Source of the DNA: Brevundimonas aveniformis DSM 17977
GTDB taxonomy: Bacteria; Pseudomonadota; Alphaproteobacteria; Caulobacterales; Caulobacteraceae
Direction of reading: 5' to 3'
DNA length: 64,000 nucleotides
NCBI RefSeq assembly: GCF_000428765.1
Contig: NZ_AUAO01000001.1
Coordinates: 310,001 to 374,000 of the forward strand
A model generated the notes under the pieces. It saw only the letters and a program-made list of their open reading frames with translations, was not told the DNA's origin and made no database searches. Below are positions 17,201 to 27,157 of this stretch, in pieces (positions within the stretch are counted from its first letter, which is position 1; the number at the start of each line of letters is the position of its first letter). The position numbers and the translations under genes were made by a program.

Positions 17201-19110
17201 TCGGCGTCGGCGACATGAGCGGTGACGTCTTCGGCAACGGCATGCTGCTGTCCAAGCAGATCAAGCTGGTGGCAGCGTTCAACCATCTGCACATCTTTAT
17301 CGACCCCGATCCCGATCCGGCGACCAGCTGGGCCGAACGCGACCGCATGTTCAAACTGCCGCGATCAACCTGGGCCGACTATGATGCGTCCAAGATCTCC
17401 AAGGGCGGCGGCATCTTCTCCCGCGACGAGAAATCGCTGTCCCTGTCGCCTGAGATCAAGGCGGCGTTCGGCATCGAAGAGGACGCGCTGGCTCCGGCCG
17501 ACCTGATCCGTGCCATCCTCAAGGCGCAAGCCGAGCTTCTCTACCTGGGCGGTATCGGCACCTATGTGAAGGCCGCCTCCGAGACGGACCTTCAGGTTGG
17601 CGACAAGGCCAACGACGCCGTGCGCGTCGATGCCTCGGAACTGCGGGTGAAGGTCGTCGGCGAGGGGGCCAATCTGGGTCTGACCCAGGCCGGCCGCATC
17701 GAGTTCGCGCGCAATGGCGGGCGCATCAATACCGACGCCATCGACAACTCGGCCGGCGTCGATTCGTCCGACCATGAGGTCAACATCAAGATCCTGTGCG
17801 GCGTCATCGAATCCGCCGGCAAGATGAACCGTGAGGAACGGAACGTCCTCTTGGCCTCGATGACCGACGAGGTTGCCGCCAAGGTGCTGGTTCACAACTA
17901 CGATCAGACCCTGGCCATCTCGCTCCAGGAGTCGTCTGCCGTCCCGGACCTGGATTCTCACACGCGCTTCATGGCGCGCCTGGAACAGGCCGGGAAGCTC
18001 GACCGCAAGGTCGAGGGACTGCCCGGTTCGGAGCAGTTGAGCGAGCTGGCGACTGCGGGCCTCGGGCTGACCCGCCCGGAGCTGGCGGTTCTGACCGCCT
18101 ACGGCAAACTCGAGCTCGACGCCGAGATCGTGGGTGGCAAGTCACCGGACGACCCCTTCTTTGAGGAAACCCTGGTCCGCTACTTCCCGGCTCCGATGGC
18201 CGTGTACGAAGACGAGATGAACCGCCATCGTCTGCGGCGCGAGATCATCTCGACCATTCTGTCCAACGAGATCGTCAACATGTGTGGGGCGACCTTCGGG
18301 GCGCGCCTCAAACAATCGGCCGAGTGCGACACCGACGCCCTGGTGACCGCCTTCGAGGCCGCGCGCCGGGTCTTCCGCCTGGACGAGGCCTGGGATGCCG
18401 TCTCGGCCCTGGACTACAAGATCCCCGCCGCTGCACAACTCGCCCTGTATGGAGAAATCCAAGTCGTTCTGCGCCGTCAGACCTTCTGGCTGGCGCGACG
18501 GGCCCGCAACTCCATCGGCGGCGTCCAGGCGCTCATCGATGCCTATCGTCCGGCGGCGGACGCCCTGCGGACCCAGGGTGCCACCGTCCTGTCCAGCTTC
18601 GGCAAGGATCGGTACGAAGAGCGTGCCCAGGATTTCATCGCCCTGGGAGCCCCCGAAGACCTGGCCCGAGCCGTCGCCATGCTGCGTCCGCTGACCGCGA
18701 CCAGCGACATCGGCGATCTGGCCAATGTGGCGGGCTGGGAGGCACCCTCGATGGCGCGCCTGTACCATCAGGTCGGACTAGCTCTGGGGTTTGACCGACT
18801 GCGTCAGGCCGCCGGTTCCCTGGTCACGCGCGACCATTTCGAGCGCCTGGCTGTCCGTCGCCTGATCGAGGACCTGATGACCGAACAGGCCACCCTGGCA
18901 CAGGCCGTTGCCCGCAGCTGCGAGCCGGCGGATGGGTCCGATGAGGCACTCGCCGCACGGGCGGTGGCCGACTGGATCGGGCCGCGCGCAGGCATCGTCG
19001 AACAGGTGCGCCGCACCATCGACGAGATCGAACAGGGCGGCCAGGGCTGGAGCTTCGCCAAGCTGACCATCGCCAATGTCGCCCTGCGCGACCTGGCGAC
19101 CTCGGCCTGA
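14233..19110 (+). CDS. gdhZ: NAD-specific glutamate dehydrogenase, 180-kDa type
   Basis: Very large catabolic glutamate dehydrogenase (1625 residues) that deaminates glutamate to 2-oxoglutarate. The long N-terminal regulatory region includes ACT-like parts (about residues 100-330). The catalytic core is in the second half ([45 protein letters not shown], with the lysines of the active site, about 815-860), and the dinucleotide-binding region follows ([16 protein letters not shown]). Length and layout match the S_50II/GDH-180 class found in Caulobacter and Streptomyces. AGGAAA lies before the ATG. The stress protein gene follows after 19 bases. Confidence 0.96.
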   Translation: [1625 protein letters not shown]

Positions 19111-19129
19111 CGGACAGAGGAGGACGAGG

Positions 19130-19597
19130 ATGCCCCGCAAGTTCCTCGTCGTCGCGGACGACAGTTCAGAGTTCCGCGCGGCCTTGCACTACGCCGCGCG
19201 TCGCGCCCGTTCGACCGGTGGTCGTGTGGCCCTTCTCAAGGTGCTGCAGCCCTCGACCAATGACTATTTTGCCGGCGTCCGTGAGGAGATCGAAGCCGAG
19301 CTTCGCCGCGACGGGGAGGCGATGCTCAATCGTCTGGGTGCCGAGGCCGAGGAACGGTCAGGGGCCAAGCCTGAGTTTCTGATCGAGGTCGGAGACACGC
19401 GCGAAGCCCTGCGCCGGGTCGTGGTGGCGGACCCGGACATCAAGATTCTGGTGCTGGCCGCCGCCGTGGGAGGACGCGGCCCCGGCCCGCTGGTGACGGC
19501 GCTCGCCAAGGAGGGGGCCGGTTTCTGGGGGCGCCGCCTGCCGGTCACCGTTGTTCCCGGCGACCTGTCCGATGAGGAGATCGAGGAACTGGCGTGA
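19130..19597 (+). CDS. Universal stress protein (UspA family)
   Basis: A 155-residue single UspA domain protein. The first strand and helix KFLVVADDSSEFRAALHYAARRARS and the middle DPDIKILVLAAAVGG are typical. The canonical ATP-binding G-x2-G-x9-G-[S/T] stretch near the C-terminus is not clearly present, so it may not bind ATP. GAGGAGGACGAGG precedes the ATG at 19130. It sits between gdhZ and the 5-oxoprolinase gene and overlaps the latter by four bases (GTGA), which suggests co-expression with glutamate metabolism. Confidence 0.88.
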   Translation: MPRKFLVVADDSSEFRAALHYAARRARSTGGRVALLKVLQPSTNDYFAGVREEIEAELRRDGEAMLNRLGAEAEERSGAKPEFLIEVGDTREALRRVVVADPDIKILVLAAAVGGRGPGPLVTALAKEGAGFWGRRLPVTVVPGDLSDEEIEELA

Positions 19598-22500
19598 GTG
19601 GGCGCTGGGAATTCTGGATCGATCGGGGCGGAACATTCACCGACGTCGTTGCGCGCGCGCCCGACGGACTTCTGAGCGTCTCCAAACTGCTCAGTGAAGA
19701 CCCCGGACGCTATGCCGATGCCGCCGCCGAGGCGGTCCGCCGAACCCTGGCCGCGGCTGGAACACCCGACGCGCCGGTTCTGGTGAAGATGGGCACCACG
19801 GTCGCCACCAATGCCCTGCTGGAACGCAAGGGCGAGCCGGTCTTGCTGGTCACCACTGAGGGCCTTGGTGACGTGCTTCGCATCGGCTGGCAAAGCCGCC
19901 CCGACATCTTTGCCCGCCATATCGTCTTGCCGGACGCCCTCTACGTCGAGGTGCTGGAGGTGGCCGAACGGGTGGGGACCGATGGCACGGTCATTCGCCC
20001 GCTGGACGAGGTGGCGACCCGCAAGTCCCTTCAGTCGGCCTACAGTCGCGGCCTTCGGTCGGTGGCCATCGTCCTGGCCCATGGGTGGAAGCACACTGAC
20101 CACGAAGTCCGCGTGGCCCGTCTGGCCCGCGACATCGGCTTCGATCAGGTTTCGGTCAGCCACGAGATTTCGCCCCTGATCCGTATGGTCGGACGCGGCG
20201 ACACGACGACCATGGACGCCTATCTGTCACCCGTGCTGCGTCGCTATGTCGATCAGGCGGCGCGGGAAATGGGCACAGCGGCACGTCTGTTGTTCATGCA
20301 ATCCAACGGCGGCCTGATCGATACGTCGCTGTTTCGCGGCAAGGACGCCGTCCTGTCCGGCCCCGCCGGCGGCGTCATCGGCATGGCGGCAACCGCCCGT
20401 GAGGCCGGCTTTGACCGGGTGATCGGCTTTGACATGGGCGGCACCTCGACCGACGTGTGCCACTATGCGGGGGTCTTTGAACGCTCAACCGAGCGGACCG
20501 TCGCGGGCGTGCGCCTTACGGCCCCCATGCTCGACATCCACACCGTCGCCGCCGGCGGTGGCTCGATCTGCCGGTTCGACGGCGAGCGTCTCAGGGTTGG
20601 GCCTGCATCGGCCGGTGCGATGCCCGGGCCAGCCTGCTACGGACGCGGGGGGCCCCTGACGGTCACGGACTGTAATCTGGTGCTGGGCCGAATTCGGTCG
20701 GAAGCCTTTCCTCATGTGTTCGGGCCAGACGGCGACCAACCACTGGACGCCGAGGCGGCACACACCGGCTTTGACGCCCTTTCACGAGAAACCGGACAAT
20801 CCGTCGAGGCCCTGGCGGAGGGATTCCTCGATATCGCCGTCGAACATATGAGCCGAGCGATCCGCCAGATCTCTATCCAGCGCGGGCATGATCTGAAGGG
20901 ATACGCCCTGGCCTGTTTCGGCGGGGCCGGCGGACAGCACGCCTGTCGGGTCGCGGACGCCCTGGGCCTGGACACGGTTCTGATTCACCCCATGGCCGGG
21001 GTCCTGTCGGCCTATGGCATGGGCCTGGCCGCGCTACGCTCGCTGCGCCGGCTCAGCGTCGAGCGCCCCCTGGTCGAGGCGTTCGACGATCTGGCCCGTC
21101 TGGCCGGCGATCTGGAGGCGCAAGGTCGGGCCGAAATCCTGTCTCAGGACATGGAGCTGGCCAGCCTGAACGTCGAGCGCCTGGCGCATGTGAAATACAT
21201 CGGCTCGGATTCCAGTCTGGCCGTTGCCCTGGGCGGGCTGTCCGACATGACCAAGGCCTTCCATCAGGCCCATCTGAAGCGGTTCGGCTTTGACGCCCGA
21301 TCCTCTCCCCTGGTGCTGGATTCCATCAGTGTCGAGGTCGTCGGCCAGATGACGGCTCAGGCACCGCGCGTCCTGATCGGGGCTCCGGCCTATGTGCCCG
21401 AACCTGTACAACGGGTCCGCGCCATATTTGACGAGGCCACGCGAACGCCCCTGTTTGATCGGGCCGATCTATCGCCGGGAGCCGTCATTGATGGACCGGC
21501 CATTATCGGCGAGGCCACAGCCACGACGGTTGTCGAACCCGGCTGGCGCGCGCGAATGGACGGCCTGGACAATCTGGTGCTTGAGCGGGTGGCCCCCCGC
21601 ATCAAGCGGCAGGCGGATGGCACCGCCATCGACCCGATCCGCCTGGAGCTGTTCAACAGTCGCTTCATGGCCGTGGCCGAGCGGATGGGGCTGGCGCTTC
21701 AGGCGACGGCCCGCTCGGTCAACATCAAGGAGCGGCTCGACTTCTCCTGCGCCCTGTTCGACGCCGAAGGCGGTCTGATCGCCAATGCGCCGCACATTCC
21801 GGTTCACCTCGGCTCGATGGGCGAGAGTATCCGCACCGTCATCCGCCAGCGCGGCGACGCCCGCGATGGTCGCGGTATGCAGCGGGGCGACGCCTATGTG
21901 CTGAACGCTCCCTATAACGGCGGCACGCACCTGCCGGACATCACCGTCATTCAGCCGGTCTTCCTGGAGGGGGCTTCCGAGCCTGGTTTCTATGTTGCGG
22001 CACGCGGCCACCATGCCGACGTTGGGGGCATCACCCCCGGCTCCATGCCACCGACCTCACGCTCGGTCGAGGAGGAAGGCGTCCTGATCGACGATGCCTT
22101 GCTGGTCGATGCCGGGCACTTTCTTGAGGCGGAAACACGCGCCCTCCTCGCCTCCAACCGTTGGCCGGCCCGAAACCCCGACCAAAACATCGCCGATCTC
22201 AAGGCCCAGGTCGCAGCCTGTGTTCAAGGGGCCGATGAACTCCGCGGTCTGGTCGACACCTTCGGTCGCGACGTCGTCGACGCCTATATGGGCCATGTTC
22301 AGGACAATGCAGAAGCCGCCGTCCGCCGGGCCATCGAGGTGCTGAACGATGGCGCATATGCGTTGGAAATGGATGAAGGGGCCGTCATTCGGGTCAAGGT
22401 CACCGTCAATCGCGCCGAACGGTCTGCCGTCATCGATTTCACAGGCACCAGTGCCCAGCTCGGCACCAATTTCAACGCCCCCTCGTCCATCGCGCGCGCA

Positions 22501-23175
22501 GCCTGCCTGTATGTGTTCCGCACCCTGGTGGACGACGCCATTCCCCTGAACGAAGGCTGTCTGAAGCCCCTGACGCTGATCCTGCCCGAAGGATCCATGC
22601 TCTCGCCCCACTATCCAGCCGCCGTGGTCGCCGGAAACGTCGAGACGAGCCAGGCGGTGGTGGATGCCCTGTACGGCGCCCTGGGTGTTCTGGCCGCCAG
22701 CCAGGGCACGATGAACAACTTCACCTTCGGGGATGATCATCGCCAGTACTACGAAACCATTGCCGGCGGCTCGGGTGCCGGGCCCGGTTTCGACGGTGCC
22801 AGCGCGGTCCAGACCCACATGACCAACAGCCGCCTCACCGACGTTGAGGTGCTGGAAGAGCGATTCCCTGTCCGCATTGAACAGTTCTCCATTCGACACG
22901 GATCCGGTGGCGAAGGCCGCTATCGAGGCGGAGACGGCGTTCTCAGAAAGGTCCGCTTCCTCGAGCCCATGACCGCGGCCATCCTGTCGAACCGGCGCCG
23001 GACGCAACCCTTTGGGGCGGGTGGCGGGCAACCCGGCGCTTCGGGCCAGAACCAGATCATCCGCGCGACCGGAGACACCCAGACCCTTGGCTCCACCGAT
23101 CAGGCTGAGATGATGGCCGGCGACCTTTTCGTCATTGCCACGCCCGGCGGCGGCGGATTTGGCTCAGGGGGTTAA
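19594..23175 (+). CDS. 5-oxoprolinase / hydantoinase A-B fusion
   Basis: ATP-dependent 5-oxoprolinase-type enzyme of 1193 residues, hydrolysing 5-oxo-L-proline to L-glutamate or a related cyclic amide. The N-terminal HyuA-like half has [16 protein letters not shown] (about 10-25) and a second phosphate-binding segment [14 protein letters not shown] (about 275-288). The HyuB-like half begins near residue 690 ([14 protein letters not shown]...). Both halves in one chain is the usual form of the eukaryote-type OPLAH family. GTG start overlapping the usp stop. Substrate is inferred from family only. Confidence 0.88.
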   Translation: MSGRWEFWIDRGGTFTDVVARAPDGLLSVSKLLSEDPGRYADAAAEAVRRTLAAAGTPDAPVLVKMGTTVATNALLERKGEPVLLVTTEGLGDVLRIGWQSRPDIFARHIVLPDALYVEVLEVAERVGTDGTVIRPLDEVATRKSLQSAYSRGLRSVAIVLAHGWKHTDHEVRVARLARDIGFDQVSVSHEISPLIRMVGRGDTTTMDAYLSPVLRRYVDQAAREMGTAARLLFMQSNGGLIDTSLFRGKDAVLSGPAGGVIGMAATAREAGFDRVIGFDMGGTSTDVCHYAGVFERSTERTVAGVRLTAPMLDIHTVAAGGGSICRFDGERLRVGPASAGAMPGPACYGRGGPLTVTDCNLVLGRIRSEAFPHVFGPDGDQPLDAEAAHTGFDALSRETGQSVEALAEGFLDIAVEHMSRAIRQISIQRGHDLKGYALACFGGAGGQHACRVADALGLDTVLIHPMAGVLSAYGMGLAALRSLRRLSVERPLVEAFDDLARLAGDLEAQGRAEILSQDMELASLNVERLAHVKYIGSDSSLAVALGGLSDMTKAFHQAHLKRFGFDARSSPLVLDSISVEVVGQMTAQAPRVLIGAPAYVPEPVQRVRAIFDEATRTPLFDRADLSPGAVIDGPAIIGEATATTVVEPGWRARMDGLDNLVLERVAPRIKRQADGTAIDPIRLELFNSRFMAVAERMGLALQATARSVNIKERLDFSCALFDAEGGLIANAPHIPVHLGSMGESIRTVIRQRGDARDGRGMQRGDAYVLNAPYNGGTHLPDITVIQPVFLEGASEPGFYVAARGHHADVGGITPGSMPPTSRSVEEEGVLIDDALLVDAGHFLEAETRALLASNRWPARNPDQNIADLKAQVAACVQGADELRGLVDTFGRDVVDAYMGHVQDNAEAAVRRAIEVLNDGAYALEMDEGAVIRVKVTVNRAERSAVIDFTGTSAQLGTNFNAPSSIARAACLYVFRTLVDDAIPLNEGCLKPLTLILPEGSMLSPHYPAAVVAGNVETSQAVVDALYGALGVLAASQGTMNNFTFGDDHRQYYETIAGGSGAGPGFDGASAVQTHMTNSRLTDVEVLEERFPVRIEQFSIRHGSGGEGRYRGGDGVLRKVRFLEPMTAAILSNRRRTQPFGAGGGQPGASGQNQIIRATGDTQTLGSTDQAEMMAGDLFVIATPGGGGFGSGG

Positions 23176-23206
23176 AAATCTTTGATTTGAGGGCTATGTC
23201 CTCGCC

Positions 23207-24184
23207 ATGACCGATCTGAACAACGTCATCAACCAGGGCCGCGAGGCCGTCTCCCTCAACGCCGCCATGATCGACCGGGCGACCCAGATGGCCGGCAATC
23301 TGGCCATCAACCTGGTCGTTGCGGCCCTCATCCTGATCGCAACCCTGTTCATCGCGCGCTGGGCCAGCCGCGCGGTCAGTCGGATGTTGTCCCGCAGCAA
23401 GCGACGGGCACCTGACCCGATGCTCGAAGGCTTCCTGGTTCAGCTTGTCCGCGTCATTGTCATCGCCGTTGGCCTGGTCGCGGTGCTCCAGCGCCTCGGG
23501 GTTCAGACCACCTCCATCCTTGCGGTCCTGGGGGCCGCCTCTCTGGCCATTGGCCTGGCGCTGCAGGGCACGCTGTCGAACGTGGCAGCAGGCGTCATGC
23601 TGCTGATCCTGCGACCCTATCGCGTCGGCGACGTGGTCCAGGTCGGCGACAAGACCGGCACGGTTCAGAAGCTGGACCTGTTCACCACCCGACTGATCGA
23701 CCCGAACAACATGCGGATTACCGTACCCAACAGCCAGGTTCTGGGCGACGCTATCGTCAATATCTCCGGCCAGAAGACACGCCGCATCGAACTGGCGATC
23801 GGGGTCGACTACGACAGCGACCTGAATGAGGTGATGGAGGTGATGAAGGCTACCGCCGCCGGCCATCCCGCCGTCCTCAAGGATCCGCCGCCTTGGTCCG
23901 GAGTGATCAGGTTTCTCGACAGCTCGATCGAGGTCATGCTGCACAGCTGGGTCAAGTCGGGCGACTATTGGCAGACCAAGGCCGACCTGCACCTGGCCAT
24001 GAAGGCCGCCTTCGACAAGGCCGGCATCGTCATCCCCTATCCGCACCAGGTTGACCTGCATCGGTCGCTGGCAGCACCGAGGCCCAAGACAACCAAGGCC
24101 CCTGACCTGAAAAAGAGCCGTCGCACCCAGGCGGCCCAGGGCCGTAGCGCCGCCGCCAAGGCGCAAGCCGCCGGTGGGGATTGA
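23207..24184 (+). CDS. mscS: Small-conductance mechanosensitive channel (MscS)
   Basis: Inner-membrane tension-gated channel of 325 residues that releases solutes on osmotic downshock. It has three N-terminal membrane helices, the pore-lining helix (AVLGAASLAIGLALQGTLSNVAAGVMLLILRP, about 105-136) and the cytoplasmic beta domain (YRVGDVVQVGDKTGTVQKLDLFTTRL...VPNSQVLGDAIVN). The C-terminal 45 residues are Lys/Ala-rich, a tail beyond the normal core. The threonine aldolase gene follows after six bases. Confidence 0.94.
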   Translation: MTDLNNVINQGREAVSLNAAMIDRATQMAGNLAINLVVAALILIATLFIARWASRAVSRMLSRSKRRAPDPMLEGFLVQLVRVIVIAVGLVAVLQRLGVQTTSILAVLGAASLAIGLALQGTLSNVAAGVMLLILRPYRVGDVVQVGDKTGTVQKLDLFTTRLIDPNNMRITVPNSQVLGDAIVNISGQKTRRIELAIGVDYDSDLNEVMEVMKATAAGHPAVLKDPPPWSGVIRFLDSSIEVMLHSWVKSGDYWQTKADLHLAMKAAFDKAGIVIPYPHQVDLHRSLAAPRPKTTKAPDLKKSRRTQAAQGRSAAAKAQAAGGD

Positions 24185-24190
24185 TCGCCC

Positions 24191-25207
24191 ATGCGATACG
24201 ACTTCGGCTCAGACAACACCGCCGGCCTCGCCCCGGAAGCACTCTCTGCCCTAACTGCGGCGAACACCGGCTTTGCACGTGCCTATGGGGCCGACGAGAT
24301 CACGGCGCGCTGCGCCGATGTCATCCGCGACAAGGTCCAGGCCGACGCCGAGGTCCGCTTCGTCTTCTCCGGCACAGCCGCCAACGCTATCGCCCTGTCG
24401 ATGCTGGCGCGTCCATTCGAGGCGGTCATGGCCCATCAGGCCGCCCACGTCTGCACGGACGAGACCGGGGCACCGGGCTTCTTCGGTCAGGGCGTCGGCC
24501 TGATCGGCCTGCCCGGCCCATCGGGCAAGATCGACCCGACGGCGCTGAAGGCCGTCCTGTCCGAACCCGAAGTCGGGCATCGTCAGCCCCCCGCCGCGCT
24601 CAGCCTGACCCAGGCCACCGAGTACGGCGCGATCTACACCTCGGAGGAGCTGCGCAAGCTGATCGAGCCGGTGAAGGCCAGGGGCTTCGGCGTGCATCTG
24701 GACGGCGCGCGCCTGGCCAACGCCGTGGCCGCCGGATTTGATCTGGCCGACATTCCTCGCCTGGGCGTCGATATTCTGGTTCTTGGGGCCGCGAAGGCCG
24801 GTGCCCCATGTGCCGAGGCCCTGGTCATCTTCGACAAATCCCTGACCCGGCGCCTCGACAATCGTTTGAAACAGGCCGGCCAGACCGCCTCGAAGGGCCG
24901 CTTCCTCGCCGCCCCAATCCTGGGTCTGCTCGAATCCGGGGCCTGGGAGGGTCATGCGGCTCATGCCAATGCCGCCGCGCGGGCTCTGGCCGATGGTGTC
25001 CAGGCGCGCACCCGCTATGTGCTGGCCCATCCCGTCGACGCCAACACCGTCTTCGTGCGGATGCCGGCTGCCCATCACAAGCGTCTGACGGACAAGGGCT
25101 GGGCCTGCTATCGCTTCGATGACGGCTCGGTCCGCTTCGTCTGTTCCTGGGCCACCACCGAACAGGCGGTCGTCTCCCTGATCGACGACATGGTCGACCT
25201 CGTCTGA
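24191..25207 (+). CDS. ltaE: Low-specificity L-threonine aldolase
   Basis: PLP enzyme of 338 residues that splits threonine or allo-threonine to glycine and acetaldehyde. Family features are the start YDFGSDNTAG, the SGTAANAIAL region, HLDGARLANA (PLP-contacting Asp) and the PLP lysine in LGAAKAGAP, where the usual sequence is a GTKNG-like loop. That deviation around the lysine is mild. It lies six bases after mscS and is probably co-transcribed. Confidence 0.9.
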   Translation: MRYDFGSDNTAGLAPEALSALTAANTGFARAYGADEITARCADVIRDKVQADAEVRFVFSGTAANAIALSMLARPFEAVMAHQAAHVCTDETGAPGFFGQGVGLIGLPGPSGKIDPTALKAVLSEPEVGHRQPPAALSLTQATEYGAIYTSEELRKLIEPVKARGFGVHLDGARLANAVAAGFDLADIPRLGVDILVLGAAKAGAPCAEALVIFDKSLTRRLDNRLKQAGQTASKGRFLAAPILGLLESGAWEGHAAHANAAARALADGVQARTRYVLAHPVDANTVFVRMPAAHHKRLTDKGWACYRFDDGSVRFVCSWATTEQAVVSLIDDMVDLV

Positions 25208-25294
25208 TCATCCATCGCGTTTCAGGCCAACCGCACTATCTATGCCAATCATGCGCCACACCTCCTCTTTCCCGATTTCCCGGATGGCCCGCTG

Positions 25295-27157
25295 ATGGCG
25301 AGGGGGGGTAGCCGACGCAATCTGGATCCCGAAAGCCGGGTGATTGACGCTGGCCTGATCGCTGCGGAACCCAGATTGCCGCGCACCTTTGACGCCTTTG
25401 CCGATCTGATCCGTCTTGTCGCACGTTCGCGCGCACCACAGTTGCGCCTGCGGTTGTTCTTTGCGCTGATCCTGACCATCGCCTCCAAGGCACTTGGGGT
25501 GCTGGCCCCGCTGGCCCTCGGGGCCGCCGTCAACCAGTTGGCAGGGCAGGACCGCCCCGTGCTGGGCCTCAGCCTGGGATTCGCCGGCTTTGCCCTTGGC
25601 TGGGCCTTCATCCGCTTTCTGTCCTCGGCCATGCCCCAGGCGCGCGACGCCCTGTTCACGGCGGTCGCCGAGGCTACGAAACGCACCGCCGCCACCGAAG
25701 CCTTCGGTCACGCGCTCAGCCTGTCGCTCGATTTCCACCAGACCAAGAAGTCTGGGGCGCTGGCGCGTATCGTTGAGCGGGGCGCGCGGTCATCAGAGTT
25801 TCTGCTTAGGATTCTGGCCTTCAATATTGGCCCGACCATTCTGGAGCTGATCCTGGCCGCGGCCGTCCTAGCTGGTGCCTACGACTGGCGTTTTGCCGCA
25901 GTCGCGGTCGCCACCATCACCGTCTATGTCGCCTTCACCCTGATGGTGTCCGACTGGCGCATTCGTCATCGGCGCGACCTGAATACGGCCGAAGCCGAGG
26001 CGGCCGGCCTCGTGGTCGACAGTCTGATCAACTACGAAACGGTCAAATCCTTCGGAGCCGAGCGTCGCGCCACCGCCGGATACGAGGGGGCGCTGAGCGC
26101 CTATGCCGATGCGGCGGTCAAGTCGAACAACTCCTTGGCCATTCTCAACGCCGGACAGACGCTGGTGATGAATCTGGGACTTGGCGTCATGGCCCTTCTG
26201 GCAGGGCTGGAGGCCATGGCGGGCCGCATGGGGCCCGGCGACGTGACCGCCTGTGTACTGATCCTGATTTCCCTCTATCAACCGCTGAACGTGCTCGGCT
26301 TCGCCTACCGTGAGATCCGCCAGTCCTTCATAGACATGGAGGCTATGCTCGACCTGATCCGCCAGACCCCGGATGTCGCCGACGCGCCCGATGCCGTCGA
26401 CCTCCCCGAACCGGCCCGGGCCGGCGGCGGCGATGTGCGGTTCGAGGGTGTCTCCTACCGGCACTCGGCCCGCAGCCACGGACTGGAGGACATCTCCTTC
26501 CGTATTCGCCCCGGCAAGACCACCGCCCTGGTCGGTCCTTCCGGCTCGGGCAAGTCCACGATCGTCAAGCTGACGCTGCGCCTGCTCGATCCGCAGTCCG
26601 GGCGCATCCTGATCGACGGCCACGACGCCCGGACCGTGACCCAGGCGTCGCTGCGTAGCGCCGTGGCCCTGGTCCCCCAGGACGTGGCCCTGTTCAATGA
26701 GACGCTCCGTTACAACATCGGCTTCGCCCGCCCGCAGGCCGATGACGCCGCCGTCTGGGCCGCCGCAGAGGCTGCCGAGCTGGGAGACTTCATCCGCTCC
26801 CTGCCGGACGGTCTGGAGACGCGCGTGGGCGAGCGGGGCCTCAAACTCTCCGGCGGTGAACGCCAACGCGTCGGCCTGGCCCGCGCCCTGTTGGCCGAGC
26901 CCCATGTGATGATCCTGGACGAGGCCACCTCGGCGCTCGACAGCCGCACCGAGGCCGCCATCCAGGCGACCCTGCGCCGGGCCCGCAAGGGGCGCACCAC
27001 CCTGGTCGTCGCTCACCGTCTGTCGACCGTCGCCGATGCGGACGAGATTCTCGTGCTCAAAGGGGGTCGCATCGTCGAACGCGGCAAGCACGATCAGCTT
27101 GTAGCCTTGGGTGGCGAGTATGCGGCGCTCTGGAAAAAGCAGACGCGTGGGCGCTAG
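25295..27157 (+). CDS. Atm1-type ABC exporter (fused permease and ATPase)
   Basis: Half-transporter of 620 residues with six membrane helices (about 45-320) and one nucleotide-binding domain. Walker A is [11 protein letters not shown] (about 410), signature LSGGERQRVGLARALL, and Walker B ILDEATSALD. The coupling segment INYETVKSFGAERR and the overall pattern match the Atm1/HMT1 family, which exports glutathione-linked or iron-sulfur-related compounds and heavy-metal conjugates. An 87-base gap upstream shows no clear ribosome site. The stop shares CTAG with priA. Confidence 0.9.
   Translation: MARGGSRRNLDPESRVIDAGLIAAEPRLPRTFDAFADLIRLVARSRAPQLRLRLFFALILTIASKALGVLAPLALGAAVNQLAGQDRPVLGLSLGFAGFALGWAFIRFLSSAMPQARDALFTAVAEATKRTAATEAFGHALSLSLDFHQTKKSGALARIVERGARSSEFLLRILAFNIGPTILELILAAAVLAGAYDWRFAAVAVATITVYVAFTLMVSDWRIRHRRDLNTAEAEAAGLVVDSLINYETVKSFGAERRATAGYEGALSAYADAAVKSNNSLAILNAGQTLVMNLGLGVMALLAGLEAMAGRMGPGDVTACVLILISLYQPLNVLGFAYREIRQSFIDMEAMLDLIRQTPDVADAPDAVDLPEPARAGGGDVRFEGVSYRHSARSHGLEDISFRIRPGKTTALVGPSGSGKSTIVKLTLRLLDPQSGRILIDGHDARTVTQASLRSAVALVPQDVALFNETLRYNIGFARPQADDAAVWAAAEAAELGDFIRSLPDGLETRVGERGLKLSGGERQRVGLARALLAEPHVMILDEATSALDSRTEAAIQATLRRARKGRTTLVVAHRLSTVADADEILVLKGGRIVERGKHDQLVALGGEYAALWKKQTRGR

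Noticed and set aside
19076..19129. Longer N-terminus for the universal stress protein
   Set aside because: It overlaps the gdhZ end and lacks family sequence; the strong ribosome site fits the ATG at 19130.
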